Below, piece after piece: positions 10,061 through 20,800 of a stretch of DNA of 64,000 nucleotides. Where the stretch lies: the IMG/VR virus record IMGVR_UViG_3300017971_000008, positions 93,937 to 157,936 of that record, one strand, 5' to 3'. The stretch comes from a virus. The notes beneath the pieces were generated by a model, which saw nothing but the letters and a program-made list of their open reading frames with translations, ran no database searches and had not been told where the DNA came from. The position numbers were made by a program, and so were the translations under genes. Position 1 is the first letter of the stretch, and each line of letters opens with the position of its first letter.

Positions 10061-10558
10061 GTGGCGACACCGACAAATATTCTGGCGACCTGTACGCTTA
10101 GGTGGATTTACGAGCAGGCTTCTGCCGTTCTGAAGCTCTTGAAGGCGTTCATCCTGGCTTTTATTGCCTATATCGATTTGCAGATCGCTTTTCTCCGGGC
10201 ACAGGCTGCTCAATGGGATTTGTTATCTAAGGCAGAGCAGGTTGCTTGGGAGCAGTTTGAGGAGATTCTGAATACCATCAAGGACGAGATGCAGGCGCTT
10301 CCTCAAGGCCCGTTGCCTGAGATTTGTCCAGAGTTTTACAGAGAACTTGTGGAACCAACCAAAGAGCTTTATGAGGCAACTATTACAGGCCTCACGTATT
10401 TTAGAGAAAGCAACAAGGACATGCTGTCCTATATGGATGAGCTGGAGCAGGCGATTGCTTACTGGGAGGCTACCAAGGCTTTGATGGTGGCTACACTCAC
10501 TGTAATAGATGACGCCTTGTACGCAGCCTTGATGCGCGAAGCGGAGGATGTTCCGTAA
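10061..10558 (+). CDS. Hypothetical helical tail-cluster protein
   Basis: This 165-residue protein starts at a GTG with a GGAGG-type site (CAGGAGG) about 9 nt upstream, and no ATG alternative sits nearby. It is almost entirely helical: ILKLLKAFILAFIAYIDLQ forms a hydrophobic helix near the N-terminus, followed by acidic amphipathic helices. Its stop overlaps the next start by 1 nt. It could be a small baseplate or tail-tube chaperone, or a membrane-active protein. The sequence gives no family match that I recognise. Confidence 0.6.
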   Translation: MATPTNILATCTLRWIYEQASAVLKLLKAFILAFIAYIDLQIAFLRAQAAQWDLLSKAEQVAWEQFEEILNTIKDEMQALPQGPLPEICPEFYRELVEPTKELYEATITGLTYFRESNKDMLSYMDELEQAIAYWEATKALMVATLTVIDDALYAALMREAEDVP

Positions 10559-10998
10559 TGGCATGGACCCACAAAATAGAGAACGGGGATCTGGTCAGGA
10601 ATCGGGCGACGGGACAGTATGCCCGGTTGGAGGGCAAGGCCAAAGTAGAGCAAGACGTGGTCAACACCATGTCCACAAATGTGCGTAGATCGACCGGTCT
10701 GGGAGCCGGTCTTGATGAGGCGGTGGGCGAGGACCAGAAAGACCCGGTTTCCGCGTATTCGTTTGTTCCACTTTTATTCGATTTCCAGACCCTGGTAAGT
10801 AGCGGAATGGAACGGTTGCGGAGGGCTCAAAGGGCCAAACAGTTCAGTCAGCGGACGGCTACTGAGCTTATTTACGATTTTTCACCTGTTCAGCTTTGGC
10901 CTGATTTGGAGGATACTCGGAATGTCAGGTGGAAGATCAATGTGAACACGGTTGACGGACGGGCCAGCTTCACTAAAAGCGGAACGTTTAGGAGTTAG
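10558..10998 (+). CDS. Putative baseplate wedge protein (gp25/gp46-like position)
   Basis: This 146-residue protein sits directly upstream of the baseplate J gene, the usual place for gp25 or Mu gp46-like wedge proteins. The N-terminus (GDLVRNRATGQYARLEGKAKVEQDVVNTMST) fits the general gp46/DUF2634 pattern: a statement of value followed by a helix that sets up repeated connection steps. I do not see the full gp25 lysozyme-like signature, so the assignment is positional. It may help join the baseplate wedge to the sheath. Confidence 0.45.
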   Translation: MAWTHKIENGDLVRNRATGQYARLEGKAKVEQDVVNTMSTNVRRSTGLGAGLDEAVGEDQKDPVSAYSFVPLLFDFQTLVSSGMERLRRAQRAKQFSQRTATELIYDFSPVQLWPDLEDTRNVRWKINVNTVDGRASFTKSGTFRS

Positions 10999-11001
10999 AA
11001 A

Positions 11002-12426
11002 ATGGTTATCAGCAAAGTTACTGCGACCGAGTATTCCACTATGATAGCTTCCGGGGTGAACCTGCGGGACAAGACGCTCGACACAAATATTGCGGCACAC
11101 AGGGATATTTTTATTGATCCTGTTGCTGAGGTGTTCGAGGCTCAGAATGATCGTATTGTCTATCTTAGTAATCTCACGAGTTTGAGGAATGTGGAAAAGG
11201 TAGTACCTGATGATCTTGATAGCATCGCTTTTAACGAAGCGATGGTTCGCTGGGACGGTTCAAGTTCATTGGCGACCGTTACTTTTTCCAGGGTTCAGAT
11301 CCCAACTTTCGATATCACGGTACCCGCCAATTTCCCTATTGCTACGTTGGTTGATCCCGCTACAGGAGTGTCGGTCACTTTCAGAACGGTAGAGACACGC
11401 ACGTTGTTCTTTGCTTCCCCGGATGCTTATTACAACGCGGAGACGCAGAAGTACGAGCTTAATGTACTTGTCGCTTCGGTATCCAGCGGCACCGAGACTG
11501 AAGTGGGTGCGTACACTATTACTAATCCCCTTCGAGCCCTTTCAGGGTTTGACGAGGTGGCCAATAAAGCTGCCACTACCTCCGGTCGTGGAACCGAGAC
11601 TAATGTGGAGCTGTCCAAAAGATATCTTCTCCAGGTGGAGGGGAACAACTTGGGAACCCCGGCTGGTGCAAAGAAATGGGTTCTGGATAATTTCAGCAGT
11701 GCCGAAGATGTGTATGTGGTTTATGGAGAAGATGAGAACCTTACCAGAGACCAGACGGATGCTGGCGCTGTGGATATGTGGATTCTTGGTGAGTCTCCGG
11801 TAGAACTGACATATACTACAACCTATCCTGGGGTTGAGCAGCTAATAGCCACTACCAGGCAGCCTTTAATATCGGTTTCACAGGTATCCACTTCAGGCGG
11901 TATCATTTTTGTGGAGGGCACCGATTATGAGGTTGTTACAGGAGAGGGCGAGTACTCTTACAGCGCACGAGGATCAGATGGTATAAAGTTTCTGGCAGGT
12001 GGGAGCGCACCCGCGGCTCTCCAGGACCCCGTGTACATAGTCTATTCCTACAACTCACTCATTACCACCCTGGACTCTTTTTTCACGCAACCTGAGTTCT
12101 ACAGTATGGGTATGGACAAGCTGTTTCGTTGGGCGCAGGCGCAGCAGATCACCATTGAAGCCAATCTCAAAGTGAGTGCTGGTAACCCGGACACGGTGAA
12201 GGCGAATGTCAGAACCGCCATCTTAACGTATATAAACGGGTTGAAGCTGGGAGAAAATGTTGAGGAGTTCGATATAGATCGAGAGGTAGGAAAAATTATC
12301 GGTGTGGACAACTTTGTGTATGTGACACTAGCGTACCTGGGAGGGACCGGCGTGAACGATTTACCGATAACTCCGAACATGTATGCACGTTTGAACGAGG
12401 CTGATATTGTGGTGAATCTGGTGTAA
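11002..12426 (+). CDS. Baseplate J-like protein
   Basis: This 474-residue protein is of baseplate J (Mu gp47/T4 gp6-like) type, which forms the wedge ring connecting hub and fibres in contractile tails. The N-terminal helix region has DPVAEVFEAQNDRIVYLSNL. The central beta region includes FPIATLV and VTFRTVETRTLFF. The conserved transition comes next (AYTITNPLRALSGFDEVANK, then GRGTETNVELSKRYLL and GTPAGAKKWVLDNF), and a C-terminal domain near residues 370-460 has KVSAGNPDTVKANVRTAI. Length is usual for the family. It lies between the gp25-like gene and the adhesion genes, matching the standard order. Confidence 0.8.
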   Translation: MVISKVTATEYSTMIASGVNLRDKTLDTNIAAHRDIFIDPVAEVFEAQNDRIVYLSNLTSLRNVEKVVPDDLDSIAFNEAMVRWDGSSSLATVTFSRVQIPTFDITVPANFPIATLVDPATGVSVTFRTVETRTLFFASPDAYYNAETQKYELNVLVASVSSGTETEVGAYTITNPLRALSGFDEVANKAATTSGRGTETNVELSKRYLLQVEGNNLGTPAGAKKWVLDNFSSAEDVYVVYGEDENLTRDQTDAGAVDMWILGESPVELTYTTTYPGVEQLIATTRQPLISVSQVSTSGGIIFVEGTDYEVVTGEGEYSYSARGSDGIKFLAGGSAPAALQDPVYIVYSYNSLITTLDSFFTQPEFYSMGMDKLFRWAQAQQITIEANLKVSAGNPDTVKANVRTAILTYINGLKLGENVEEFDIDREVGKIIGVDNFVYVTLAYLGGTGVNDLPITPNMYARLNEADIVVNLV

Positions 12427-12428
12427 TC

Positions 12429-13418
12429 ATGGCTTTATACAGCACCTTTAAATACGGGTCGGGGGTCTATTATGGGGTGTCCTCGCATCTTGACGCTATA
12501 AGCCCGGATACCGGGCCTTCCACTGGCGGGAATGCTTTTATCATTACCGGGGCCAATTTAGACCCGCAACAATGGGATGACGATTTTTTGGCTGGTAGCC
12601 TGGATTTGGCTAAATGGACTGACATTTCTTCAGGCAGTGGTTCTGTGTCTACAGGAGCTGATCATCTTCAGATGGATACCGGGGCGACTCCAGGTTCGGT
12701 TGCGGGGATTGAGTCGGTGGCGGGGTGGACTGGTATCCAGGCAGAGGTACGAGCTTTTATTCCTGCGGTTACGGAATATCCTGATAGTTCGGCAGATGTG
12801 TTTGTGTACCAGCTCAGAATTGATGCAAATAATCATACGGTATTAAAGGTTACTCGTGGGAATGCCGGTGTTCTTACACTGACCTGCGAATCTACTATTG
12901 TCAGCACGGTGGTAGACACTTTCAGCACAACCTGGACTCCGGGTCTCTCCACTTTCAAGATTCTTCGTTATGGCGCGATTCTGTACTTCATAGCCAATGG
13001 AATTGTAATTCATACTTTTCGTGGATTTTCCGTGCTTCCCGTGTTTGTCAGGTTGTGGGCCGCGAATGATCCTGCGGTAGCCTATACGGCGTCTCCAACG
13101 GTGGAGTTATTCAAGTACCGTACTTTTGTGGTGTTCGGTGATCAGCCAGTTCATGATGTGACTACCGTGTCCGATTATCGGATACGTGGTTTGGTTGTTC
13201 CCAGTGTGGACGAGAGGGGTGTTGAGGCCGCTTATGCCGGTCCTGTGGATCTTGCTATAGTGGGTGAGGGCGTTTTGAATGTTCCTGATGCTTATGAGTA
13301 CTATTATTTAGATAGTCTCAGAGTGATAAACAGCACTCAGTCGGATGTGAAAATGTCTTTTATCAGCGATGACCAGATAAAGACCAAGACAGATATTAAG
13401 AAAGGTGTGGGTCTGTAA
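12429..13418 (+). CDS. Tail-periphery protein with IPT/TIG-like start and lectin-like domain
   Basis: This 329-residue protein opens with an IPT/TIG-like strand (AISPDTGPSTGGNAFIITG, residues about 22-40). It is followed by a region of about 190 residues beginning with a DDDFLAGSLDLAKWTDIS phrase, typical of concanavalin/laminin-G-like carbohydrate-binding folds. A C-terminal beta domain (residues 240-329) may resume the IPT fold, since VVFGDQPVHDVTTVSDYRI looks like the next IPT strands. The lectin-like domain may therefore be inserted inside an IPT domain. It probably decorates the baseplate and binds glycans. It overlaps the next gene by one nucleotide. Confidence 0.5.
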   Translation: MALYSTFKYGSGVYYGVSSHLDAISPDTGPSTGGNAFIITGANLDPQQWDDDFLAGSLDLAKWTDISSGSGSVSTGADHLQMDTGATPGSVAGIESVAGWTGIQAEVRAFIPAVTEYPDSSADVFVYQLRIDANNHTVLKVTRGNAGVLTLTCESTIVSTVVDTFSTTWTPGLSTFKILRYGAILYFIANGIVIHTFRGFSVLPVFVRLWAANDPAVAYTASPTVELFKYRTFVVFGDQPVHDVTTVSDYRIRGLVVPSVDERGVEAAYAGPVDLAIVGEGVLNVPDAYEYYYLDSLRVINSTQSDVKMSFISDDQIKTKTDIKKGVGL

Positions 13419-16400
13419 TGGCATTTGAAGACGTATATCGGTACAACGAGCTGATTGATGGGGTTATCGGCGGTGATTTTTACAAGTCCCTCGGGATGGT
13501 CATACCTTACAGATCAGGGAACACTGAAATACGTCTTGAGACGAGTTCTCCTAATACGGAATTCGGTTTGTACTTGAACGAGGCCTTTTCTGGTACAGTC
13601 AGGTCTGATGCTCAGGGTAATGTGGTATTCAGTCGGCATTTCGATTTTGGTGAGTATGAAATTGCGTTGTTGAACAATGTTACGGGGCGCAGGCTCCCTT
13701 CCTGGGTCACTGTTCGGGATTACGCCATCTGGCTGGTTTCCTATGCAGAAGTCTTTGAATCCATCGATGACAATATTCAGGAAGCTCAGGATGACCTTTC
13801 GATAGAGACCTCTACGCTCAACGGTATCGAGGATCATTTTGGAAAGGCCATTGAGACCTACAATAATTTGGGTCAGGGCCTGGATGCCTACCGGAACATG
13901 ATTCACGAGCTGCGTCTGGGTTATCGGAATTTCGGGGCGAGGTTCCGCGGACTTGAAACTGCGGTGGCCGCATTCACCCAGGTGCCTCCTTTCGGGTACA
14001 CGCGGAGGATGTGGGGTCCGAACTGGTGGCTTAACCACTCAATGTCGAATAATTTCAGATTTTTGAAACGGTCGCATGCCATCTCATTTGCAGGTGCCGG
14101 TATCCCAGGTGTGCAGCTCGTGGAAGCGGAACCTGATGCTGAATCGTGGTATTTTTACACGTTGGACTATGATGCGGGTACGAACGAACTGACTTGGAAT
14201 GTTGCAGGTACGCCTGGGCCAGCGGTTCCCGCAGCTGACGGTGTTTTATTTATACCTGGGCCTCCATCTCTCATGATAGCTCATATATTGGGTTTTGCTG
14301 GACCTTTTGCGATAACTGCAAGTGTAAATGACAGGCTTTACCTGAATGTCGATGATCTAGGTTCTATTGAGATATCGTTGACAACTGGTGGTGCTGTTCT
14401 TCTGGCTACGATAATAACAGACATAAACAACGCTTTGGTTGCTGATCCCCGTTACGGTGCCGGGTACGCAGCTTTTGCATCATCTTATAATTCCAAACTC
14501 TTATTGGAGTCTCCTCTTCCTGCTGCTGGTACGTCTGTAGTGCTTGAGCATGGTTCTCGCAACGCGGCTCCAGAGTTGTTTGGAATCAGGCCGAGAGATT
14601 TGGTTTATCATCGACCAGTTGCTGATGGTATCTATATAAAAAATATCGAAGGTGTTCCTGACCTGACTGGGAATGCTGAGATTGAATATGAGTATGACGG
14701 TAGTGTAGATCCTGTGACCAGAAGGCTTCGTTTCAGATCGAACGGTGCGGCATGGAGTGGTTGGCTCTCTATTACAGATCCTGGAGACTACTCTTTGACG
14801 GACGGAAATTCTGTCATTTTGACAGTGGGCTGTTTACTTGATTTGATGGAGGTTCTCTCATCTCCTTGGCCTGCGACCACGGTTTATTCATTTTCGATAG
14901 GTTATGGGCGCGTTCATAGGAACGTAGGCTATCAACAAGGACTTCGGGTTGTTTGTGATGCGGCCAGTCTTCCGAGCATAAATACTTCTGATACTGTTAA
15001 CATTGTGGACGATGTTACTGCTGGACATCTTCTACACCCAGATGGCTGGTGGCTCGAAAATCCTGTAGGGGCTTTGGTTACCGCTATTAGTGCTAGTCCG
15101 AGTGTAATCACAGACAAGGCCGATCCCTTTGACCATGCTCCAGCTTTTATGTGGTTGATTGCAGAATTTGGTACTGAGACTCAATTAGAGATTAGGTCTC
15201 ATGTTCTGAAACATCCTATGCCGCGTCCAGGCCCCCGCGGTTCCAACTATCCACAACGAAGTTCTGGTATGTTTTATGACTATGAAGGTTTTGAAGCTAA
15301 ACTTTCTGGTTGGTTTTTGAGTAGTTTTGCAGGCGCAGCCACGGTTACTCCTGGATTTTCTTTTGATGGGGGTTCCACTTGGGTTGACGGTGCTCCTGTT
15401 GCAGTACCTGAAGACGCAGGTGCTCAACACTATGAGGAATTTGGGTACGCTGAGTTTGAGACCGTAATACCTCCTGGTGTTACTGATAATGGTATTCTGG
15501 CCAGGTTTGTTTTTGACAAAGCTTCCGGTGGCATGGCTTTCACTGTTGATGGGGTGAATGTCGGTGTGAATCTCATTTCGTCTACCTATCTGGGAAATGT
15601 CACTACTCCCAGGAGTAGGCACAGACAGAATTTTGGTGAGCTTGTGTGGCTCTGGGCACCTACTCCGTTGACCTTGACCGAGAAGGAGTATCTGGGGCTG
15701 CGGCATAAGAGGCCTTCGCTCAGGACTCCCGTGGCTGGGGTGGAGATTACCGTTGTTTCTGGTGACACTCCAGCGGGTGTAGGGCGGCTTGAATATGAGT
15801 ACAATCGGGTGGGCGATACGCGCAGGTTGCGTTGGATGTCTTATCAAAGCTCATTCGGTGCCTGGGTATCGATTCTCAGTGATGGTTCGTACACGCTTTT
15901 GTCGGCTGATGGGTCCAGTATCACCGTGTACGCTACAAGGGCGCTCTTACCGATTCTGACGGGCTCCCCTCCTGCGGTGACTACCTACAGGGATGTGACG
16001 ATTACGGACCAGACAGTGAACCAGGGGCACGTCAGACGCATTTCAGCGGCACAGTCCTCGATAGATGTTCTGGATGTGACTGAATACGATGTCAGCGGAG
16101 AGCCTACAAATCTGTACGGGGCCTTGACCGAGGCTGATTTCAGCGCAGCTGGATTGGTGAATTCAGATATTGAGCCAGCAGATCCGTTCAAAGAGTCTTT
16201 CGTGTTTCCTGAGTTTCCTCCACAGGAGGGTGAGATTCTGTCCTTTTCTCCTTCTGGGCCGAACTGGGTGGCTACGTTGGATTACTATTCGGATGAGGAC
16301 CAGACCAACACCCTTCTGTACGAGGATGGTTTGTTGGTTCCGAATGACTTGTGGTCGTTTTCTGCGGCGAATGAAATCACTTTGACCTCTTTTTCGGCTG

Positions 16401-17023
16401 GGGCTGAGTACACCGTGGATTACGGGCTTTTGTACCAGGTTACCACCGACCTCCTGGACCTGTCCGGGATTACTGTATCTGATTACATTTGGCTGGCCGA
16501 CTACATGCTGTGGGACCGGATGGACAAGGTGCAGGACGCCTATGAGTCCGCGATTCCGGTTTATTTCAACCCGAATAACGGGAGAGCTGGTTTGGTAGGA
16601 GAATCCGATCAGAATAAGGCCACGTCTTCTCTGGTTATCCAGGACGGGACTTCCACGATTATTGTGGCTCAGAGATACTGGAGATTTGTGGACGCGAAGA
16701 CGATTGAGCTTGATTTGGCGCAGCTTGTTAGAGGTGCTCAGTATTTTCTTACCCATAATGAGCTTAGGGTGTACCCGGAGAGCAGGCTTACCTCGGTGTT
16801 CGAGCATCGTTCAGGTGCTACTGAACTCGCATGTCTGGCTGCCAGTTGGTCTACTGTTGAGCGAAACGAGAATGTGAGGAATGATCATGACTTTCATCAG
16901 TTGCGGTTGTCTGTTACAGGTATACGAGATTTGAGAGATTTTAGGATTAGGTCCCTGGTGTTGAAGGGGCTGCATGCCTTTGGGGCAAATGCGTGGGTTC
17001 CAGGTTTAACTGGTCCTGCCTGA
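13418..17023 (+). CDS. Large baseplate-associated/tail fibre-like protein
   Basis: This 1201-residue beta-rich protein has an N-terminal 200 residues like a tail-fibre attachment region (EIRLETSSPNTEFGLYL, then helices). A module of about 90 residues occurs twice (about residues 405-500 and 775-865), with the pattern IEYEYD...TRRLRFRS...G.YSL.DG...ILTV. A related copy is seen in the tailspike gene downstream. The C-terminal 200 residues include YDSAIPVYFNPNN-like and LTHNELRVYPESR segments resembling baseplate proteins. No catalytic motif is visible. It is probably a structural arm linking baseplate and spike. Confidence 0.5.
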   Translation: MAFEDVYRYNELIDGVIGGDFYKSLGMVIPYRSGNTEIRLETSSPNTEFGLYLNEAFSGTVRSDAQGNVVFSRHFDFGEYEIALLNNVTGRRLPSWVTVRDYAIWLVSYAEVFESIDDNIQEAQDDLSIETSTLNGIEDHFGKAIETYNNLGQGLDAYRNMIHELRLGYRNFGARFRGLETAVAAFTQVPPFGYTRRMWGPNWWLNHSMSNNFRFLKRSHAISFAGAGIPGVQLVEAEPDAESWYFYTLDYDAGTNELTWNVAGTPGPAVPAADGVLFIPGPPSLMIAHILGFAGPFAITASVNDRLYLNVDDLGSIEISLTTGGAVLLATIITDINNALVADPRYGAGYAAFASSYNSKLLLESPLPAAGTSVVLEHGSRNAAPELFGIRPRDLVYHRPVADGIYIKNIEGVPDLTGNAEIEYEYDGSVDPVTRRLRFRSNGAAWSGWLSITDPGDYSLTDGNSVILTVGCLLDLMEVLSSPWPATTVYSFSIGYGRVHRNVGYQQGLRVVCDAASLPSINTSDTVNIVDDVTAGHLLHPDGWWLENPVGALVTAISASPSVITDKADPFDHAPAFMWLIAEFGTETQLEIRSHVLKHPMPRPGPRGSNYPQRSSGMFYDYEGFEAKLSGWFLSSFAGAATVTPGFSFDGGSTWVDGAPVAVPEDAGAQHYEEFGYAEFETVIPPGVTDNGILARFVFDKASGGMAFTVDGVNVGVNLISSTYLGNVTTPRSRHRQNFGELVWLWAPTPLTLTEKEYLGLRHKRPSLRTPVAGVEITVVSGDTPAGVGRLEYEYNRVGDTRRLRWMSYQSSFGAWVSILSDGSYTLLSADGSSITVYATRALLPILTGSPPAVTTYRDVTITDQTVNQGHVRRISAAQSSIDVLDVTEYDVSGEPTNLYGALTEADFSAAGLVNSDIEPADPFKESFVFPEFPPQEGEILSFSPSGPNWVATLDYYSDEDQTNTLLYEDGLLVPNDLWSFSAANEITLTSFSAGAEYTVDYGLLYQVTTDLLDLSGITVSDYIWLADYMLWDRMDKVQDAYESAIPVYFNPNNGRAGLVGESDQNKATSSLVIQDGTSTIIVAQRYWRFVDAKTIELDLAQLVRGAQYFLTHNELRVYPESRLTSVFEHRSGATELACLAASWSTVERNENVRNDHDFHQLRLSVTGIRDLRDFRIRSLVLKGLHAFGANAWVPGLTGPA

Positions 17024-17039
17024 TATGAGGAGTAGCTAG

Positions 17040-17879
17040 GTGGATGAGCAAAAGAAAAAGTGTAATGTTTGTGAGGCTGTGTTGCTTTTATCTAATTTTT
17101 CTAAAGCTCCTACTTGCCGAGATGGCTATCGCGGTGACTGTAAAAAGTGTGTTGCTGCAAAGTATCGTGTACGCAGAGCGAAGAAAAAAGAGAATTTTAA
17201 GAAACCTGATATGACTGGTTCCAAGAGGTGTACGCAGTGTGCTTTAGAAAAACCAGTAGCAGATTTTTACTTTAAAGTGGAGTCCTCTGATGGTTTTGCT
17301 TCCCATTGTAAAGAATGTCAGGCTACTCTTAGTAGGTTGAATAAACAGAGCAAAGACCGACCGAGACGTGTTGTCGGGTTTAAGCTATGTAGTAAGTGCG
17401 GTCTTGAGAAGGCTGTGGAAGATTTCCCTTCTGTCAAGAGTTCTCCTGATGGTTTAGGTTGCCAGTGCAAGTGTTGTGGTCTTGATTATCAGTCTGATCG
17501 AAGACGCACCCATATCTTTACCAAGCTGTCTCATAGGTTGGATACTCGTGCGAGAAAACATAAACCTCATATTGTTAAGTGTGGTTCGCCTCTTAAGTTT
17601 TTAGGCTGTACTATAAAGGAATTTGCGAAGCACCTAGAATCTTTATTTTTTGAGCATCCTCGTACTGGGGATTTGATGGTTTGGGATAATTGGGGTCGTC
17701 ATACGAAAGATGGTCCTAAGACTTGGCAACTCGACCATATAAAACCTTTGTCTAGTTTTGATCTGACTGATAAGGATCAACTTTCAGAGGCTTATCATTA
17801 TACGAATATTCGGCCTTTGTGGGGAGAGTACAATTTGTCTAACCCCAAAAATATAGTTAGCAAAGAGGTAACACAATGA
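17040..17879 (+). CDS. HNH endonuclease with three N-terminal zinc-finger repeats
   Basis: This 279-residue protein starts at GTG after a GAGGAG site. Three tandem repeats of about 40-60 residues each have CxxC near the start and CxxC at the end: CNVC...CKKC, CTQC...CKEC and CSKC...CKCC. Each also has a DF/NF-type aromatic and a central G, a zinc-binding arrangement known in phage HNH homing endonucleases. The C-terminus has the HNH core (WQLDHIKPLSSFD, about residues 230-242, then NIRPLW and NLSNPKN). It sits between two structural genes, is AT-richer than its neighbours, and its stop overlaps the spike start (ATGA). It is likely a free-standing homing endonuclease inserted into the tail operon. 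Confidence 0.85.
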   Translation: MDEQKKKCNVCEAVLLLSNFSKAPTCRDGYRGDCKKCVAAKYRVRRAKKKENFKKPDMTGSKRCTQCALEKPVADFYFKVESSDGFASHCKECQATLSRLNKQSKDRPRRVVGFKLCSKCGLEKAVEDFPSVKSSPDGLGCQCKCCGLDYQSDRRRTHIFTKLSHRLDTRARKHKPHIVKCGSPLKFLGCTIKEFAKHLESLFFEHPRTGDLMVWDNWGRHTKDGPKTWQLDHIKPLSSFDLTDKDQLSEAYHYTNIRPLWGEYNLSNPKNIVSKEVTQ

Positions 17880-20800
17880 CACAAGGAAGCCTGTACCCCG
17901 ATGGTGTTTTAGTAGATCAGACGGCCCTGAGGCGTACCGAAACTACCAAGGCCGCAGAGATAAAGAGAAACAGGACGGATTTGTCCTCCAGGGGAATGTT
18001 TACGGGAGGGGAAATTACGGTCAACGCCACGGATGGCACTAGAATTGATGTGGCGCAGCTTTCTGGCTACGCTCCCAGCGGTGAGTATATCGAGACCACT
18101 AGCGATTACTACTCCATTGCGCTCGATGACTACACTCTGGCCGCAGTGAACTATGTGTGTGCGGTTTATACTGAGGCTAATGTAGGAGATCAGCCTCATG
18201 AGTCTGATGGAGAGGTTTATGCCGTTGAAGCCCAGATGGCATGGCGTATCCGAGTGTTTGAGGAATCAGTATTTGATGCACTACCTGCAAGTGATACTAA
18301 TCTGGCGAACGATGCCAAGGATCGGTGTCTGCTGATTGGAAAGGTGACTGCGAACGGGTCTGGGATCGGCCTTACTACCTCGAACATTTTCAGTCCTACG
18401 GATTTTGATAACATCCTTTATTCAACGCCACAGGTTCTTTCCACTATTTCGGGTGTGACTATCACCAAGGTATCCGCTGACACGGCTGTGGGTGACGGTA
18501 CAGTGACGTTCGATGACACGGGCGCACCGACCTATACCTTAATGTGGACTCCTGCTGTAGGGGGTGCTGGGGCGGCTGTGCCGTTCACAGCGGACGGGGA
18601 GTACAACCTTTTGGATGGGTTGGGGAATTACATCACTGTGGTGGTGGCGGTCTCTCAGTTGCCCGTAATTGGAGGTTCTACGACCGAGACGGTCACGATT
18701 ACGAATCTGTACAATCAGGATATTCCGCGGCATAGTGCGGATGACCTTCTACACAGGAACAAAATCGGGACGGGGATCGTCACCGAGGTTAATCCGCATG
18801 GCATGAGTGTGGATGATCTCGAAGGTGTGAGCGTGGCCACGGCCATTCAGGAACATCAGGATGTTCAGCATTGTAATGGTATCTGGCGTGAATCATCTTC
18901 AAGCATTTTCGGTATGAGTCTGATCATCAATACACCTCCAGGAGGTGATACCTTGGTGGTTCAACCACCAGCTACGAGTGATCTCTACTACATAAATGGT
19001 AGGAAGCTGAACACAATGGCTCCTACTAACATTTTGTTTACTCCTGCGAATTTCACAGCGGGGTTGCTCGGCTCCACGGTTAAGGAGGGTGCCAAACTCT
19101 ATGAAGTATATGTTGATGATGATTCTGTTTTAAAGGTCAATTTAAGGACGGATACAAACGCTACGCCAACACCAGCCAGAACCGTATCTGGTGTGTGGGT
19201 TATCGACATGTCGGATGACCATCCTGCTGGGGATTATGATCTTAAATGTGTCGTGACCGCGGGTCCTATTTACACCTTCACTTGGGGCTTGAACGGAGGT
19301 ACTTCAGGCTTGCCTGTTGTGATTGATAACACGACTCCTCCTGGGGTGGGCGATGCAGAAGGGCAAGTTATACGCCTTTATGATGCCACTGGTGTGAACT
19401 GGATAGATGTGTATGTCAATAAATCGGTGTATGGTCCTAGTGCTGATGCCAGGTTACCTGTAGGGATAGCCACTTACACGGATACTCTGATCGTTCATGC
19501 ACATCTGGATTATGACCAGAATATGAAAATCGGGTCGTTAATGTATTGGTGGGACATCAGTAGAGGCACTCTCGGTTGGTCCATCGATTTTGCCGGTGGA
19601 GGGGGAGATAGGCAGACAATAGACCGGAGACCCTGGGGGAACTTGTGTGCGGTTAACATAGCGGATGAAGCACTACAACATATTGAGTATGATTCTGTTG
19701 ACGAGCTTCATTACTCTGGGATTCTGTTTGCCAGAGATGAAATGAATGGTGGCTTTCATACAGATGCCGATTTTACAGGTCTGGATTTTCCAGTGGGTGG
19801 CGGTTCTTATTATCTTCGCGGTAAGCGTATGGAGTCCGAAGGCAACAGCGGTCTTACTGTATATGATGATTCGACTTCTCTGGTTTATGCAGATACTGAG
19901 GGTCAGATTGTGTCCATGAATATTGGAGCAGCTACTTCTTTTGGCAACGATGTACTTGAAGCTATGAAGTGGGTTTTGGGGTCTTCCTATGAGCGTACTG
20001 CATCACCTGACATTCCTTATACCGCAGATGATCTGGACTATGCTGAAAAGGGGGTTCCTTTATATGTAGTAACTGCGGCCAGCGGAAATATTACGCTATA
20101 CTTCGATGTTTCTAGGAACGTAAACGGTCCAGTTGACCCGTGGTCGGTAGGTGGGCGCAGGGACTATACCCCACTATCTATAGCTATATCTGACAAACCT
20201 CTAGCTGCTTTTGATTCCTTGAAAGCGGCTTTTCTACACGCCGATGTGATGCTTGACGGGGCTAATGGTGTTGGTGGTCTTACTGTTAAGTTGATTGGGG
20301 ATAGCTATATATTTGATGGTTTTCCGGTTACGCAGTCCTTGGGTATTGATGTGGGGGGTATTGGTTCATCTTCCACTGAATACCCAAGGGTTAGTATTTT
20401 GGGTACCTCTACTAGTGGTATGTGGATACTGGCTGGAAGAAATCGTGTATCTCGTGCCAATTTGGTTCCAACTCTGACAGATGGGGATAACGATTCCATC
20501 AGTATGCTCCTATCAGATCATTGTCTCGTGGACAGGGTAGATGCCAGTACCACTACTTTAGGCGTTGGTGTGTTGAATTTGCACAGAGTCTTTCAGGTCG
20601 ATGGGGAATATGTGGAGATTCGTGGTTGTGTTATTGATACATCTGGTGGTGCTATCAATATCCTGTCTGGCTCTGATAATTGTTACATACACCACAACAA
20701 AATCAGCGGCGGCACACAGACTGACGTATCCTACGGGAGGTCTTTAGTTTACGCTGATACTGTGGAGATGTTTAAAGTTTCTGACAGCTATTTTGATTGC

